A stretch of 64,000 bases of DNA from Pistricoccus aurantiacus (GCF_042682565.1 NZ_JBHUIC010000013.1); one strand, 5' to 3'. Shown: positions 1 to 9,936, counted from the stretch's first letter. Translations and numbers: made by a program. Notes: a model not told the origin generated them from the sequence alone.

Positions 1-1362
1 GCTGAGGGCAAGATCCGGGAATTGCTGAACGAAGCCTTCTCCGGAGCTCGTGTCTTCCAGGGGGGCGGTAACGAGATTCTGGGCAACGATCTCCAGGAAA
101 TGATTCTGGAAGCCGCCAACAACGCCCTGCAACGGCTTTACCCTCACTTCCATACCGCTGACCATGCCGGCTGGTCCAAAGTTTACGAAAAGGCCCAGAA
201 AGGCGCGCCAGACGCCCTCAAGGTCGTGGGTGATGATGGTGAACCCGCCAAGAACCCGGTGTGTAAAGCTATTCTAGGTGCCATCGCCGGCGGCAAAAAA
301 GGCGCGGATATTCGCACCCTTTTTGAGTCTTCCCCTTATGGCTGGTCCCGCGACGCCGTGGACGGCGGCCTCCAGGCCCTGTTGGTGGCAGGCCTTATCC
401 GAGCTCAGGATGAGCGCGGCCAACCTCTTGAGCCCTCCAGCCTGGAGCGCAAGAGTATTGGCAAAACCCTGTTCAAGGTAGAGTCCGCCACCGTCACCAC
501 CCCCCAGCGTATCCAGATCCGTAAGCTGCTGCAGAAGGTGGGTTTGTCCGCCAAGCAGGGTGAAGAGCTGGCGTATGTGCCTCAGTTCCTGCAGAAGCTT
601 TCCGGCCTGGCTGACCAGGCCGGCGGAGAGGCGCCCAAGCCGGAGCGCCCAGATACCAGCTTCCTTGACGACATTCGCCTCACCGCCGGCAACGAGCAAT
701 TGGTGGCGCTCTATAACCGGCGCGAAGAGCTGGCCTCCAACATCGAGACCTGGGAGCACCTCTCGGAGCGCATTCACCAGCGCTGGCCCAACTGGGCGGT
801 ATTGAAGCGACTGATGTCCCATGCAGGCGGGCTCGACGATGCCGATGTCTTCCGGGCTCAGGTGGAAACTATTGAACAGCAGCGACAGTTGCTGACCGAC
901 CCCGACCCGGTGGCCCCGCTGATTACCAGTCTGACACAGGCTCTCCGGGATGCACTGAATCGACTGGACCAGGATTACCAGAAACGCCACGAGCAAGGCA
1001 TGGCTCGCCTGACCGATGACAGCAACTGGCAGCAACTGGAGCCCGAACAGCGAAACCAGCTGTTGGCAGACCAGCGCCTGACCCTGGCGGATCAGCCCAA
1101 GGTCGCGGTTCAATCCACCCAAGAGGTGTTGAACACGCTGGATCAGTGCGCTCTGGCCATGTTTGCCGATCGCGTCGCTGCCCTTCCCAGCCGCTTTGAC
1201 AACGTGGCCGTGGCGGCAGCCGAGCTGTGCGAGCCGGAGATACAGTTTATCCATGTACCCCGCCGCACGCTGAAGTCTGACGCAGACATCGATGCCTGGG
1301 CCGAGGAAGTGAAGCAACAACTCAAGGCTGCGCTGCCAGACGGGCCAATTTCCGTCAAATAA
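1..1362 (+). CDS. brxC: BREX P-loop protein BrxC, C-terminal part (5' end outside window)
   Basis: The reading frame is open from base 1 and ends at TAA 1360-1362, giving about 453 residues of a protein that is usually near 1200, so only the C-terminal third is present. The TTG at 22 is internal. The ATPase domain with its Walker motifs would lie upstream. What remains is mostly helical and charged, with QILRKLLQ-like and DQDYQKRHEQG-like stretches. The call rests on similarity to remembered BrxC C-termini and on position directly upstream of pglX, pglZ and brxL. In the known family BrxC is a large ATPase needed for BREX methylation and defence. The next gene starts 21 bases later, consistent with one operon. 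Confidence 0.85.
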   Translation, partial: AEGKIRELLNEAFSGARVFQGGGNEILGNDLQEMILEAANNALQRLYPHFHTADHAGWSKVYEKAQKGAPDALKVVGDDGEPAKNPVCKAILGAIAGGKKGADIRTLFESSPYGWSRDAVDGGLQALLVAGLIRAQDERGQPLEPSSLERKSIGKTLFKVESATVTTPQRIQIRKLLQKVGLSAKQGEELAYVPQFLQKLSGLADQAGGEAPKPERPDTSFLDDIRLTAGNEQLVALYNRREELASNIETWEHLSERIHQRWPNWAVLKRLMSHAGGLDDADVFRAQVETIEQQRQLLTDPDPVAPLITSLTQALRDALNRLDQDYQKRHEQGMARLTDDSNWQQLEPEQRNQLLADQRLTLADQPKVAVQSTQEVLNTLDQCALAMFADRVAALPSRFDNVAVAAAELCEPEIQFIHVPRRTLKSDADIDAWAEEVKQQLKAALPDGPISVK

Positions 1363-1383
1363 AGAGCCAGTTAAATAAGGGGA

Positions 1384-3117
1384 ATGACTTCATCCATGAG
1401 GACCGCCGCTAACATAGAGTCCCTGCTCCCGGAACTGGAGCACTGCATAGCCGACGACCTGGAAGACCAGGACCTCGACTTCAAGCAGTGGGACACGCAA
1501 AGCCGCGACAAAGCGGTGAGAACCGTGGTCCAGATGGCCGTATGCATGGCCAATGGCGGCGGCGGTACCGTGGTGTTTGGGGTGGCCGACCGGTCCCAAG
1601 GGCGTGAGAGTGCCATTATCGGCGTTCCGCCGGAAATCGACATCAACCTGCTGAAAAAGGCGGTTTACGACCAGACGGATCCGAAAATAACCCCGGTATT
1701 CGAAGAGCTGGCCGTACCGGAAGGCACCGGTCGCCTACTGCTTATGCAGATCTACCCCGGCATGCCGCCCTACACCGACAGCGCTGGGCGGGGCACCATC
1801 CGTGTAGGCAAGGATTGCCAGCCGCTCACCGGCACCTTGCGACGCAAAATCGGCGTGGAAACGGGCGAGACCGATTACACTGGCGAAGCCGTCTCCCCCG
1901 TGGACAACCAGTTACTATCCGCCACCGCCCTCGAGTCCCTACGCAATCAGGCCCGCAAGGAGCGGGCGCCGGAGGACCTGCTACGCCTGACCGATGTCGA
2001 GCTGCTGTCCACCTTGGGCCTGATCAAACACGGCAAACTGACTCGCGCGGCGCTGTTGCTGGCCGGTACCGAAGCCGCCATCCGGGAATATCTCCCCGGC
2101 CACAACTGGACCTTCCTGCAAATGACCTCGGATACCGAGTACGGCATCCGGGAGGATCGGGTCAGCGCCTTGCCATTGTCCGTTCAGCGCATTGAAGAAC
2201 TGCTGGTCCCCTTCAACCCGATCACCACCTATCAGCAGGGCCTGTTCCATTACGAATACCGTACCTGGCCGGAAATCGCCGTGCGCGAGGCGTTGATGAA
2301 CGCCTTCTGCCATGCGGATCTGCGCATTGCCGGGCCGGTGATGGTCAAGCTTTATCCCGACCGGCTGGAAATCAGCAACAACGGGGGCTTCATTGCCGGC
2401 ATTACCCCCAACAACATCCTCCATCACCAACCCGCAGCCCGAAATCCGCTGCTGGTGGAGGCCCTGACACGCTTACGCCTGGTCAACCGCAGCAACCTGG
2501 GGATAAACCGGATGTTTTCCGCCTTGCTCATTGAGGGCAAGGAACCGCCGCAGATCCGCGAAATCGGCGAATCCGTGCTGGTGAGTTTCCCCAAGCGGGA
2601 CCTGAATGCCGTCTTCCGTCTGTTCGTGGCCGAGGAGAGCGAGCATGGCCGCAACCTGGGCGTGGACGAGCTCCTGCTGCTGCAATACCTGCTGCAACAC
2701 CCGGAGTTGGATACCGGAACCGCCGCAGCCCTGTGTCAGCGCAGCGAGGCGGAAATCCGCGAGCGGCTCTCGGCCATGGAGTCCGCCGGCTACATCGAGC
2801 ATGGCGGCACTGGCCGGGGGGCCTATTGGTGCGTTCACCCGGATCTCTACAACCGTCTGGCCGAAGACGGTCAGGGCGAGGCCCGCCGCCGCATCGACTG
2901 GGAGGCCGCCAAAACCCGCGTGCTCAGTATTCTGATGGAGCGCGCGCGCCGCAACGAGCCGGGCCTGAGCAACAAGGAAATCCGGCAAATCACGCGCTTT
3001 GACCGCAACCAGGCCCGGCGCCTCATGCAGGAACTGATGCAGGAGAACACCGGCCTCCAGCAGGTGGGTGAGCGGCGCTGGGCGCGCTATGAGTACAGCA
3101 ATGCGCGTCAGCATTGA
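1384..3117 (+). CDS. AlbA_2 (Schlafen-like) / HATPase_c_4 protein of the BREX operon
   Basis: 577 residues. The N-terminal third (about 30-150) looks like an AlbA_2 nucleic-acid-binding domain: DLDFKQWD, then a glycine-rich NGGGGTVVFGVAD. The middle (about 295-385) carries a GHKL-type ATPase fold: EALMNAFCHAD from residue 302 is the N box and EISNNGGF the G box. The C-terminus looks like winged helices. This is the COG2865 architecture (RecG-like putative transcriptional regulators), found as an extra gene in some BREX loci; its job there is not established. AAGGGGA at 1377-1383 abuts the ATG at 1384, so the next ATG at 1396 (spacing 12) may be used instead. Regulation of the operon or sensing of nucleic acid are possible roles, inferred only. 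Confidence 0.75.
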   Translation: MTSSMRTAANIESLLPELEHCIADDLEDQDLDFKQWDTQSRDKAVRTVVQMAVCMANGGGGTVVFGVADRSQGRESAIIGVPPEIDINLLKKAVYDQTDPKITPVFEELAVPEGTGRLLLMQIYPGMPPYTDSAGRGTIRVGKDCQPLTGTLRRKIGVETGETDYTGEAVSPVDNQLLSATALESLRNQARKERAPEDLLRLTDVELLSTLGLIKHGKLTRAALLLAGTEAAIREYLPGHNWTFLQMTSDTEYGIREDRVSALPLSVQRIEELLVPFNPITTYQQGLFHYEYRTWPEIAVREALMNAFCHADLRIAGPVMVKLYPDRLEISNNGGFIAGITPNNILHHQPAARNPLLVEALTRLRLVNRSNLGINRMFSALLIEGKEPPQIREIGESVLVSFPKRDLNAVFRLFVAEESEHGRNLGVDELLLLQYLLQHPELDTGTAAALCQRSEAEIRERLSAMESAGYIEHGGTGRGAYWCVHPDLYNRLAEDGQGEARRRIDWEAAKTRVLSILMERARRNEPGLSNKEIRQITRFDRNQARRLMQELMQENTGLQQVGERRWARYEYSNARQH

Positions 3118-3120
3118 AAT

Positions 3121-3175
3121 TCGCATAGGTAAAACTCTATGCGCAGGCTATGCGATTATTGGTAAAATTGCGCAT
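3121..3175. promoter_or_regulatory. Repeat-rich stretch upstream of pglX, possible operator
   Basis: The 151-base gap before pglX contains CGCAT (3122-3126), ATGCG (3139-3143), ATGCG (3150-3154) and CGCAT (3171-3175), arranged so that ATGCGCA and TGCGCAT form an inverted pair. GGTAAAA also occurs twice nearby. This is the only sizeable gap inside the BREX operon. A regulator binding site or internal promoter is inference; no clear -35/-10 pair was fixed. Confidence 0.3.
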
Positions 3176-3268
3176 ATCAAGTCGCACCGATGCGACAGGA
3201 AAAAGTGCTCTCACGGTACAAACGCCGTAGCCGTGGCATCACTTTCAGGATTGGGGAAGTAAAAGAAC

Positions 3269-6200
3269 ATGCAGCCACTCGACAAGACTCTGAGAAGCCA
3301 GTTGGAGCGCGCCGTCAAGGCCGCCCGGGACATCGCCGAAACCGGTGCCCGCGCCGCCCTGGAGCAGCTCGGCGTTGGCGACCCGGCACCGGCCTCGCAC
3401 TTGAGCGAGACCGACCGGGAGCAGCGCCGCAAGCTACGCGCCCATGGCCGCCAACTGGGCGACGCCCTCAATGGTGGCAAGGTCCAGACCATGGAGCGCC
3501 TGGTGGAGGAGGTCGCCTACGAGCACTGGCACCGCATGCTCTTTGCCCGCTTCCTGGCCGAAAACGACCTGCTCATGTACCCGGACCCGGACGAACCGGT
3601 GGCCATCACCCTGGAAGAGTGTGAAGACCTGGCTGCCGATGAAGGCGCCGCCAACGGCTGGGAACTGGCTGCCCGCTATGCGGCCAGTATGCTGCCGCAG
3701 ATTTTCCGGCTGGACTCTCCGGTTTTCCAGCTCACCCTGCCACCGGAACACCAACAGGCCCTGGAACGCCAGGTCGCGGGCCTGCCGCTGGAGGTGTTTA
3801 CCGCCTCCGACAGCTTGGGTTGGGTCTACCAGTTCTGGCAATCCAAGAAGAAGGAACAGGTTAACCAGTCCGAGGTCAAGATTGGCGCTCGGGAGCTCCC
3901 CGCCGTCACCCAGCTCTTCACCGAGCCCTACATGGTCAGCTTCCTGCTCGACAACTCCCTCGGTGCCTGGTGGGCGGCCCGGCAGCTGAGCGAAAGCGAC
4001 CTGAAGCACGCTGAAAGCGAAGACGAACTACGCCACAAGGCAGCCATCCCTGGTGTGCCGTTGGAGTACCTGCGCTTTGTGAAACAGGAAAATGGCACCT
4101 GGACACCGGCCGCCAGCACCTTCGATGCCTGGCCGGAACAACTGGCCGACCTGAAAACCCTGGACCCCTGCTGCGGCTCCGGCCACTTCCTGGTGGCCGC
4201 CTTCCTGATGCTCGTGCCCATGCGCATGGAGCGCGATGGCCTGTCCGCTCGCGACGCCGTGGATGCGGTGTTGCGAGAGAACATTCATGGCCTGGAGCTG
4301 GATCAGCGTTGTGTGGAGCTGGCCGCTTTCGCGTTGGCCCTGACCGCCTGGAAATACCCCGGCGCCGAAGGTTACCGGCCACTGCCGGAGCTGCACCTGG
4401 CCTGTACAGGCCTGTCCGTGAGTGTCGCCAAGGAAGAGTGGAAGCAACTGGGCCTCGGCAAGCACAACCTCACCATCGCGCTCGACTGGATGCACGACAC
4501 CTTCAGGGACGCACCGGTACTGGGCAGCCTGTTGAACCCCGCCAAGGCTGATGCCGCCAAGCTGGTGAAGTGGGAGGAACTGTCCACCACCCTGAAACAA
4601 GCCCTGGAAACCGAGCAGCAAGGGGAGCAAGGCGAAACTCAACATGAGGCCGCCGTAGTGGCCCAGGGGCTTGCCAAGGCAGCCACACTCTTGGCCGATC
4701 AATATCAATGGGTGGTCACTAACGTGCCTTACCTGGCCAGGGGCAAGCAAAGCGACCGGTTGCGGGATTTCTGTGAGCAGCACTATCCGGAAGCCAAGAA
4801 TGACCTGGCGACGGTCTTCCTTGACCGTTGCTTGGAGCTATGTGTCGAAGGCGGCACATCCAGCATTGTGCTGCCGCAGAACTGGCTGTTTCTCACCAGT
4901 TATAAGAAGTTCCGCGAGAAGTTGTTGAAGAATGATACTTGGCACTTAATTGCTCGGCTTGGAGAAGGTGGTTTCGATTCTTCAGCCGCAGCGGGTGCGT
5001 TCGTGGCAATGGTCAGCTTGAGCCGGGGAAATTCAGAGCAAAAATCCGGTGGTCTATTCGGTGATGCGGAACACACCAATTTGATACGTGGTATGGATGT
5101 GTCCGAACCACGCACGGCAACGGCGAAAGCAGCTCAGTTGCTGTCATCGGAATTGAAGGCTGTATTGCAAGGGAGGCAGTTAGAAAATCCAGATGCAACT
5201 ATCCAGCTTGACGACCTTTCTGAATACGAACTTTTTGCGAAGGTGGCAACCTGCTTCCAAGGTACGTCGACTGGAGATAATCCGCGATTCATTAGCAATT
5301 TTTGGGAGAGCGATCTACTAGGTGAAGGATGGGAGTTTCTCGAAGCAGTATCTCAGGAGACTGCTCACGCGAGCGGGAAGGACTCAGTTATCAAATGGCA
5401 TGAGGTCGCAGAATTTGAGGGAGCAGCGACTCGGGGATGGGAAGCCTTTGGCAAAAAGGGCGTAGCTATAGGGCAAATGAGGAGCTTGCCAGCAACCTTA
5501 TACTTTGGCAACCGGTTCCCCAATACAACACCCGTAATTATTCCAATTGATCAAGATCATCTCCCGAGTATCTGGGCTTATTGCAGCTCTGACTCCTTTG
5601 TTGAAAACCTGAGAAAAGTCAACCAAAAGCTCAGCGTTGATAACGGCTATGTTGGGAAAATTTCTTTCGATTTAAACTACTGGGCATCTATAAGCAAGGA
5701 AAGCTATCCCAATGGCTTACCCAATCTTTACTCGGATGATCCAACTCAATGGATCTTCCACGGCCACCCCTGCGGCTCAGTCGTCTGGGGCGAAGAACAA
5801 AAGTGGACAGTGGAAGGCTCGCTCCGCACCGACGACACAGTCCTGCAGGTCGCCGTCGCCCGCCTGCTCGGCTACCGTTGGCCAGCGGAACTGGATACCG
5901 AAATGGACCTGGCCGATGAGCAGCGTGAATGGGTTAAACGCTGCGAGGCATTGCTGCCCTTCACCGATGAAGACGGCATTGTTTGTATTCCCCCCGTACG
6001 TGGTGAGGCCTCAGCCGCTGACCGACTGCTGAACCTGCTGGCCGCTGCCTACGGCGACGCCTGGTCCACCGATGTTCTGGCAGAACTTCTCAAGAGTGCC
6101 GGCCACGCCGGCAAAACCCTGGAAACCTGGCTGCGCGACAAGTTCTTCACGCAACACTGCAAACTCTTCCAGCACCGCCCCTTTATCTGGCACATCTGGG

Positions 6201-6691
6201 ACGGTCTGCCCGACGGCTTCGCCGCCCTGGTGAACTACCACAAACTGGATCGCAAGAACCTCGAAACCCTGATCTACACCTACCTGGGTGACTGGATCGG
6301 CCGCCAGAAGCAGGACAAAAACAACGGCATCGACGGTGCCGAAGAACGCCTCGCCGCTGCGGAAGCCCTGAAGAAAAAGCTGGAACAGATCCTCGAAGGC
6401 GAAGCCCCCTACGACATCTTCGTCCGCTGGAAGCCCATTGAACAACAGCCCATAGGCTGGGACCCGGACCTCAACGACGGCGTCCGTCTCAACATCCGCC
6501 CCTTCATAACTGTAGGCGATGTCAAAAAGAAAGGCGCCGGCATCCTGCGTGACAAACCCAACATCAAATGGACCAAAGACCGTGGCAAGGATGTGGAGTC
6601 AGCGCCTTGGTACCAGACGTTCAAAGGCGAGCGGATTAATGACCACCATCTGACGCTTGCTGAAAAAAGAGCCGCACGGGAGAGTGTTTAA
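3269..6691 (+). CDS. pglX: BREX-1 adenine-specific DNA methyltransferase PglX
   Basis: 1140 residues, a normal length for BREX-1 PglX. In the known system it methylates adenine in a non-palindromic motif on host DNA and marks self from phage. The SAM-binding motif I is DPCCGSG from Asp299. The catalytic motif IV appears as N485-V-P-Y488, where N6-adenine methylases usually have NPPY. The TAA stop shares its last base with the ATG of the next gene (TAATG). A GGGGAAG sequence sits about 9 bases before the ATG. Bases of about 4900 to 5750 are clearly lower in GC (37-45 % in sampled 60-base lines) than the flanks (62-72 %), which fits an exchanged target-recognition module. Confidence 0.93.
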   Translation: MQPLDKTLRSQLERAVKAARDIAETGARAALEQLGVGDPAPASHLSETDREQRRKLRAHGRQLGDALNGGKVQTMERLVEEVAYEHWHRMLFARFLAENDLLMYPDPDEPVAITLEECEDLAADEGAANGWELAARYAASMLPQIFRLDSPVFQLTLPPEHQQALERQVAGLPLEVFTASDSLGWVYQFWQSKKKEQVNQSEVKIGARELPAVTQLFTEPYMVSFLLDNSLGAWWAARQLSESDLKHAESEDELRHKAAIPGVPLEYLRFVKQENGTWTPAASTFDAWPEQLADLKTLDPCCGSGHFLVAAFLMLVPMRMERDGLSARDAVDAVLRENIHGLELDQRCVELAAFALALTAWKYPGAEGYRPLPELHLACTGLSVSVAKEEWKQLGLGKHNLTIALDWMHDTFRDAPVLGSLLNPAKADAAKLVKWEELSTTLKQALETEQQGEQGETQHEAAVVAQGLAKAATLLADQYQWVVTNVPYLARGKQSDRLRDFCEQHYPEAKNDLATVFLDRCLELCVEGGTSSIVLPQNWLFLTSYKKFREKLLKNDTWHLIARLGEGGFDSSAAAGAFVAMVSLSRGNSEQKSGGLFGDAEHTNLIRGMDVSEPRTATAKAAQLLSSELKAVLQGRQLENPDATIQLDDLSEYELFAKVATCFQGTSTGDNPRFISNFWESDLLGEGWEFLEAVSQETAHASGKDSVIKWHEVAEFEGAATRGWEAFGKKGVAIGQMRSLPATLYFGNRFPNTTPVIIPIDQDHLPSIWAYCSSDSFVENLRKVNQKLSVDNGYVGKISFDLNYWASISKESYPNGLPNLYSDDPTQWIFHGHPCGSVVWGEEQKWTVEGSLRTDDTVLQVAVARLLGYRWPAELDTEMDLADEQREWVKRCEALLPFTDEDGIVCIPPVRGEASAADRLLNLLAAAYGDAWSTDVLAELLKSAGHAGKTLETWLRDKFFTQHCKLFQHRPFIWHIWDGLPDGFAALVNYHKLDRKNLETLIYTYLGDWIGRQKQDKNNGIDGAEERLAAAEALKKKLEQILEGEAPYDIFVRWKPIEQQPIGWDPDLNDGVRLNIRPFITVGDVKKKGAGILRDKPNIKWTKDRGKDVESAPWYQTFKGERINDHHLTLAEKRAARESV

Positions 6692-9600
6692 TGAGCGGCG
6701 ATGATAGACAACGCGCTCTGGGCGGCCTTCAGATAACAACGATGGAGGCCGAAACCACCCAGGCTATAGAGACCTTATCCCTGCCTCCCGCTTTGGTAGA
6801 TCCAGCGCTTATACCTATCCTGGAAAACCGCTTTACCGAAGCGCAGCGTTGTCTCTCGCATTCCCCCATGGCCACCATTATGTTGTGCGGCTCCTTGCTG
6901 GAAGGTTTGCTACTTGGCTTAGCGAACAAAAGGCCTGCGGACTTCAATCGATGCCCGCAAAGTCCCAAAGATGAAAACGGCAAGCCAAAACCGTTTAAAG
7001 ACTGGAGTCTCGCACAGCTTATAGATGTTGCTCACAACATCGGGATCCTTCGGCTCGATGTAAAGAATTTCGGGCAACATCTGAGAAATTTCCGTAACTA
7101 CATCCATCCCTACCAGCAGATGAAAGAGGGCTTTGAGCCGGATAGGCACACTGCTGAGATGTGCCTTCTCGTTGTTAAGGCGGCCATTTCTAACCTAACC
7201 AGTTACGTGAGACCCCGGAAAGATGAACTTTCAGATGACTGGCAGAATCATCCAGATGCGACCCTGTTAGCACTGGTAAGTCTGGTTGGATCATGGAATG
7301 AAAAAAAGCAGGCTGACAAGGAGGCTCTATCTCGCATTCTCGATATGAGATACGAAGATTGGATTAAGGTGGCGCGTGAAATATTACACCTGCCAAACAG
7401 CCCCTTATCGTTGAAAGATGGCGTGTGGGTTGTAACCCATCGGAAAGAGTTATTTAAGCTTCTGGCCTCGAGAATTCTTGATCCAAACCTGGAGGTATTT
7501 AAATCGCTGGCCATTACTGTTTTGAAAGAGCAGGATCCCGCTTTTGAGCTGCCACCAGAAGAGCGTTATGCAGCTAGCATTCACGGGAAAGTACCGAGCC
7601 ATTCTCCTGCAATTCGCAGCGGGCTTGCAGAAGGGTTGGCCATTCTGGGTTGCTATGCGGAAGCTTGCAGCAACTGCACCCTTGGAAATGCCGACATAAC
7701 AGCCGTTTTGGCGATTCGGGATATCTTTGACGGAGCGGATTGGAGGTTATGGGGAAGCCTTAACGGCCTGCTTCCTACCTTGTCCGAAGCAGCGCCCAAG
7801 GAATTTCTAGATGCCGTAGAAACAGCTTTACGGTCATCCCCTTGCCCATTCGATGAGCTCTTCGCTCAGGAAGGCGTTGGCATCACCGGCAGCAACCATA
7901 TGACAGGGCTGCTCTGGGCGTTGGAAGGTATAGCTTGGGATGAGCAGTATCTTGTTCGAGTATGTGATCTGCTGGCTGAACTAGCCAGCCATGATCCAGG
8001 TGGCCAATGGGCAAACCGCCCAGCAAACTCCTTGACCGACATTTTGCTTCCTTGGATGCCGCATACACTTGCAAGCATTGAAAAGCGCAAGGTAGCGGTA
8101 CAAACCGTTATCAAAGAATGGCCAGACATTGGCTGGAGCCTTTTATTAAGCCTGCTCCCCAACCAACACCAGATGACTTCTGGCACCCATAAGCCGCAGT
8201 GGAGAGAGATCACCCCGGATGACTGGGAAAAAGGGGTTACAAAACATGAGTATTGGTTACAGACATCGTCATACGCAGAGCTAGCGGTCAGTGCAGCCGG
8301 ACTGGATATTGCCAAGCTTTCTGAGTTAATTGACCACTCTGACAATCTAACCCGGCCAGCATTCGATCAGATGATTGAAACTCTGTCTTCCAATCAGGTT
8401 CGGTCGTTTCCTGAAGATCAACGACAAATCCTGTGGCGTCGACTTTCCAAGTTCACCAAGAAACACCGGCGATTCCCAGAGGCAGAGTGGTCGCTACCTG
8501 ACGAGCTGCTAAAGCCGCTCGAGGCTGTTATGGATAAGCTGGCCCCGACTGATCCCCTACTCTTATACCAGGAGCTTTTTTCAGGTCGGGACTTTGACCT
8601 CTACGAGGAGTCCGGAAACTGGGAGGAGCAGCGTAGAAAGCTTGATGAGCGGCGAGCATCAGCCATCAGTGAGATTATTGCAAAAGATGGTATAGACGGT
8701 GCAATTCGTTTTGCCGAGACCATTTCATCACCTCGTGATGTTGGCGCCGCATTGGCTGACCTATCTGTGCCGGATATTGAAAAAGCGCTGCTACCGGACT
8801 TTTTGGATTCGGAGAACGAAAAGCACCTGGATCTGGTGGGCGCCTTTATATGGCGCCGCCGTCATGATGAAGGCTGGGATTGGTGCGACAGGGTAAATAG
8901 AGCGGAGTGGAGCCACAAACAAACGGGACAGTTTCTCGCTTGCTTGCCTTTCAGTCGAGAAACTTGGGAGCGAGCAGCGCAGTGGCTTGACGAGCATCAG
9001 GAGCATTATTGGACTCGGGCAAGTGCTTTCCCCTATGACGCCAAGGAAGATCTTGAATTTGCCATTGAAAAGCTACTCGAATACGGGCGGCCACACGCTG
9101 CCATAAACTGTCTCGAAAGAATGCTGCACTCGAAGAGTGCGATTGATCCGCAGCAATGCGTGCGCGCTCTTCTTGGGGCGCTAAAATCCAGCGAGCCAAA
9201 CCACGCCATGGATAGTTATCACATGGTGATGCTGATAAAGCACTTACAGTCGGATAGCGCCGTTAGTGATGACGACCTTTTCAGAGTCGAATGGGCCTAC
9301 TTGCCATTACTTAACCAACTCGATGGAAACAAACCTGTTTTCCTACATCGAAAATTGGCCAATGAGCCTGATTTTTTCTGCGAAGTGATTCAACTGATTT
9401 ACCGTTCAAACAAAGAGGGAGACAAAACCGATGAACCTTCTGAAGAGCAAAAGGCTATAGCCACCAACGCCTATCGACTGATCAGTGAATGGAGTCGTCC
9501 TCCAGGACAAATGGATGATGAGTCGTTCGACGCAGAGCATTTCAGAAACTGGATTGAGAAGGTGAAGGTTTCCTGCGCAGAATCCGGGCATCTAGAGCCT

Positions 9601-9936
9601 GCCCTTATCCATATCGGTGAGGTACTACTTTACGCACCTCAAGATGAGGATGGACTGTGGATTCACCGTGCTGCTGCCGATGCTCTGAATAGCAGGGACT
9701 CTGAAAAAATGCGAAGAGGTTTCCATTCAGCGTCGTTCAGTTCCCGTGGCGTCCATTGGGTTGACCCAACCGCCAAGCCAGAAAAGGAGCTTGCAGAGCG
9801 ATACCGCCAAAAAGCAGAGGATGTCGAGAATGCTAATTTTCACAGGTTAGCTCGCACTCTACGGGATCTGTCTGAAATCTATGATAGGGAAGCCGAACGC
9901 ATCATATCTGAACATCATGAGGGTGACGAACTATGA
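6691..9936 (+). CDS. Large HEPN-domain / helical-repeat protein embedded in BREX operon
   Basis: 1081 residues. Residues about 20-170 resemble a HEPN domain: a helical bundle ending in LRNFRNYIHP, where the Arg-x6-His spacing matches the HEPN RNase motif R-x4-6-H. The rest, about 900 residues, is helix-rich and acidic with no Walker A motif seen. A block near residues 405-510 (WALEGIAW, DPGG, NRPANSL, LLPWMP, LLSLLP) recalls, from memory, a block shared by long STAND-like sensor proteins; this is unverified. The start overlaps the pglX stop by one base and its end overlaps the next gene by four (ATGA). GC is lower than in pglX or pglZ. A toxic RNase with a sensor array is a reasonable inference, but the function is unknown. 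Confidence 0.7.
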   Translation: MSGDDRQRALGGLQITTMEAETTQAIETLSLPPALVDPALIPILENRFTEAQRCLSHSPMATIMLCGSLLEGLLLGLANKRPADFNRCPQSPKDENGKPKPFKDWSLAQLIDVAHNIGILRLDVKNFGQHLRNFRNYIHPYQQMKEGFEPDRHTAEMCLLVVKAAISNLTSYVRPRKDELSDDWQNHPDATLLALVSLVGSWNEKKQADKEALSRILDMRYEDWIKVAREILHLPNSPLSLKDGVWVVTHRKELFKLLASRILDPNLEVFKSLAITVLKEQDPAFELPPEERYAASIHGKVPSHSPAIRSGLAEGLAILGCYAEACSNCTLGNADITAVLAIRDIFDGADWRLWGSLNGLLPTLSEAAPKEFLDAVETALRSSPCPFDELFAQEGVGITGSNHMTGLLWALEGIAWDEQYLVRVCDLLAELASHDPGGQWANRPANSLTDILLPWMPHTLASIEKRKVAVQTVIKEWPDIGWSLLLSLLPNQHQMTSGTHKPQWREITPDDWEKGVTKHEYWLQTSSYAELAVSAAGLDIAKLSELIDHSDNLTRPAFDQMIETLSSNQVRSFPEDQRQILWRRLSKFTKKHRRFPEAEWSLPDELLKPLEAVMDKLAPTDPLLLYQELFSGRDFDLYEESGNWEEQRRKLDERRASAISEIIAKDGIDGAIRFAETISSPRDVGAALADLSVPDIEKALLPDFLDSENEKHLDLVGAFIWRRRHDEGWDWCDRVNRAEWSHKQTGQFLACLPFSRETWERAAQWLDEHQEHYWTRASAFPYDAKEDLEFAIEKLLEYGRPHAAINCLERMLHSKSAIDPQQCVRALLGALKSSEPNHAMDSYHMVMLIKHLQSDSAVSDDDLFRVEWAYLPLLNQLDGNKPVFLHRKLANEPDFFCEVIQLIYRSNKEGDKTDEPSEEQKAIATNAYRLISEWSRPPGQMDDESFDAEHFRNWIEKVKVSCAESGHLEPALIHIGEVLLYAPQDEDGLWIHRAAADALNSRDSEKMRRGFHSASFSSRGVHWVDPTAKPEKELAERYRQKAEDVENANFHRLARTLRDLSEIYDREAERIISEHHEGDEL

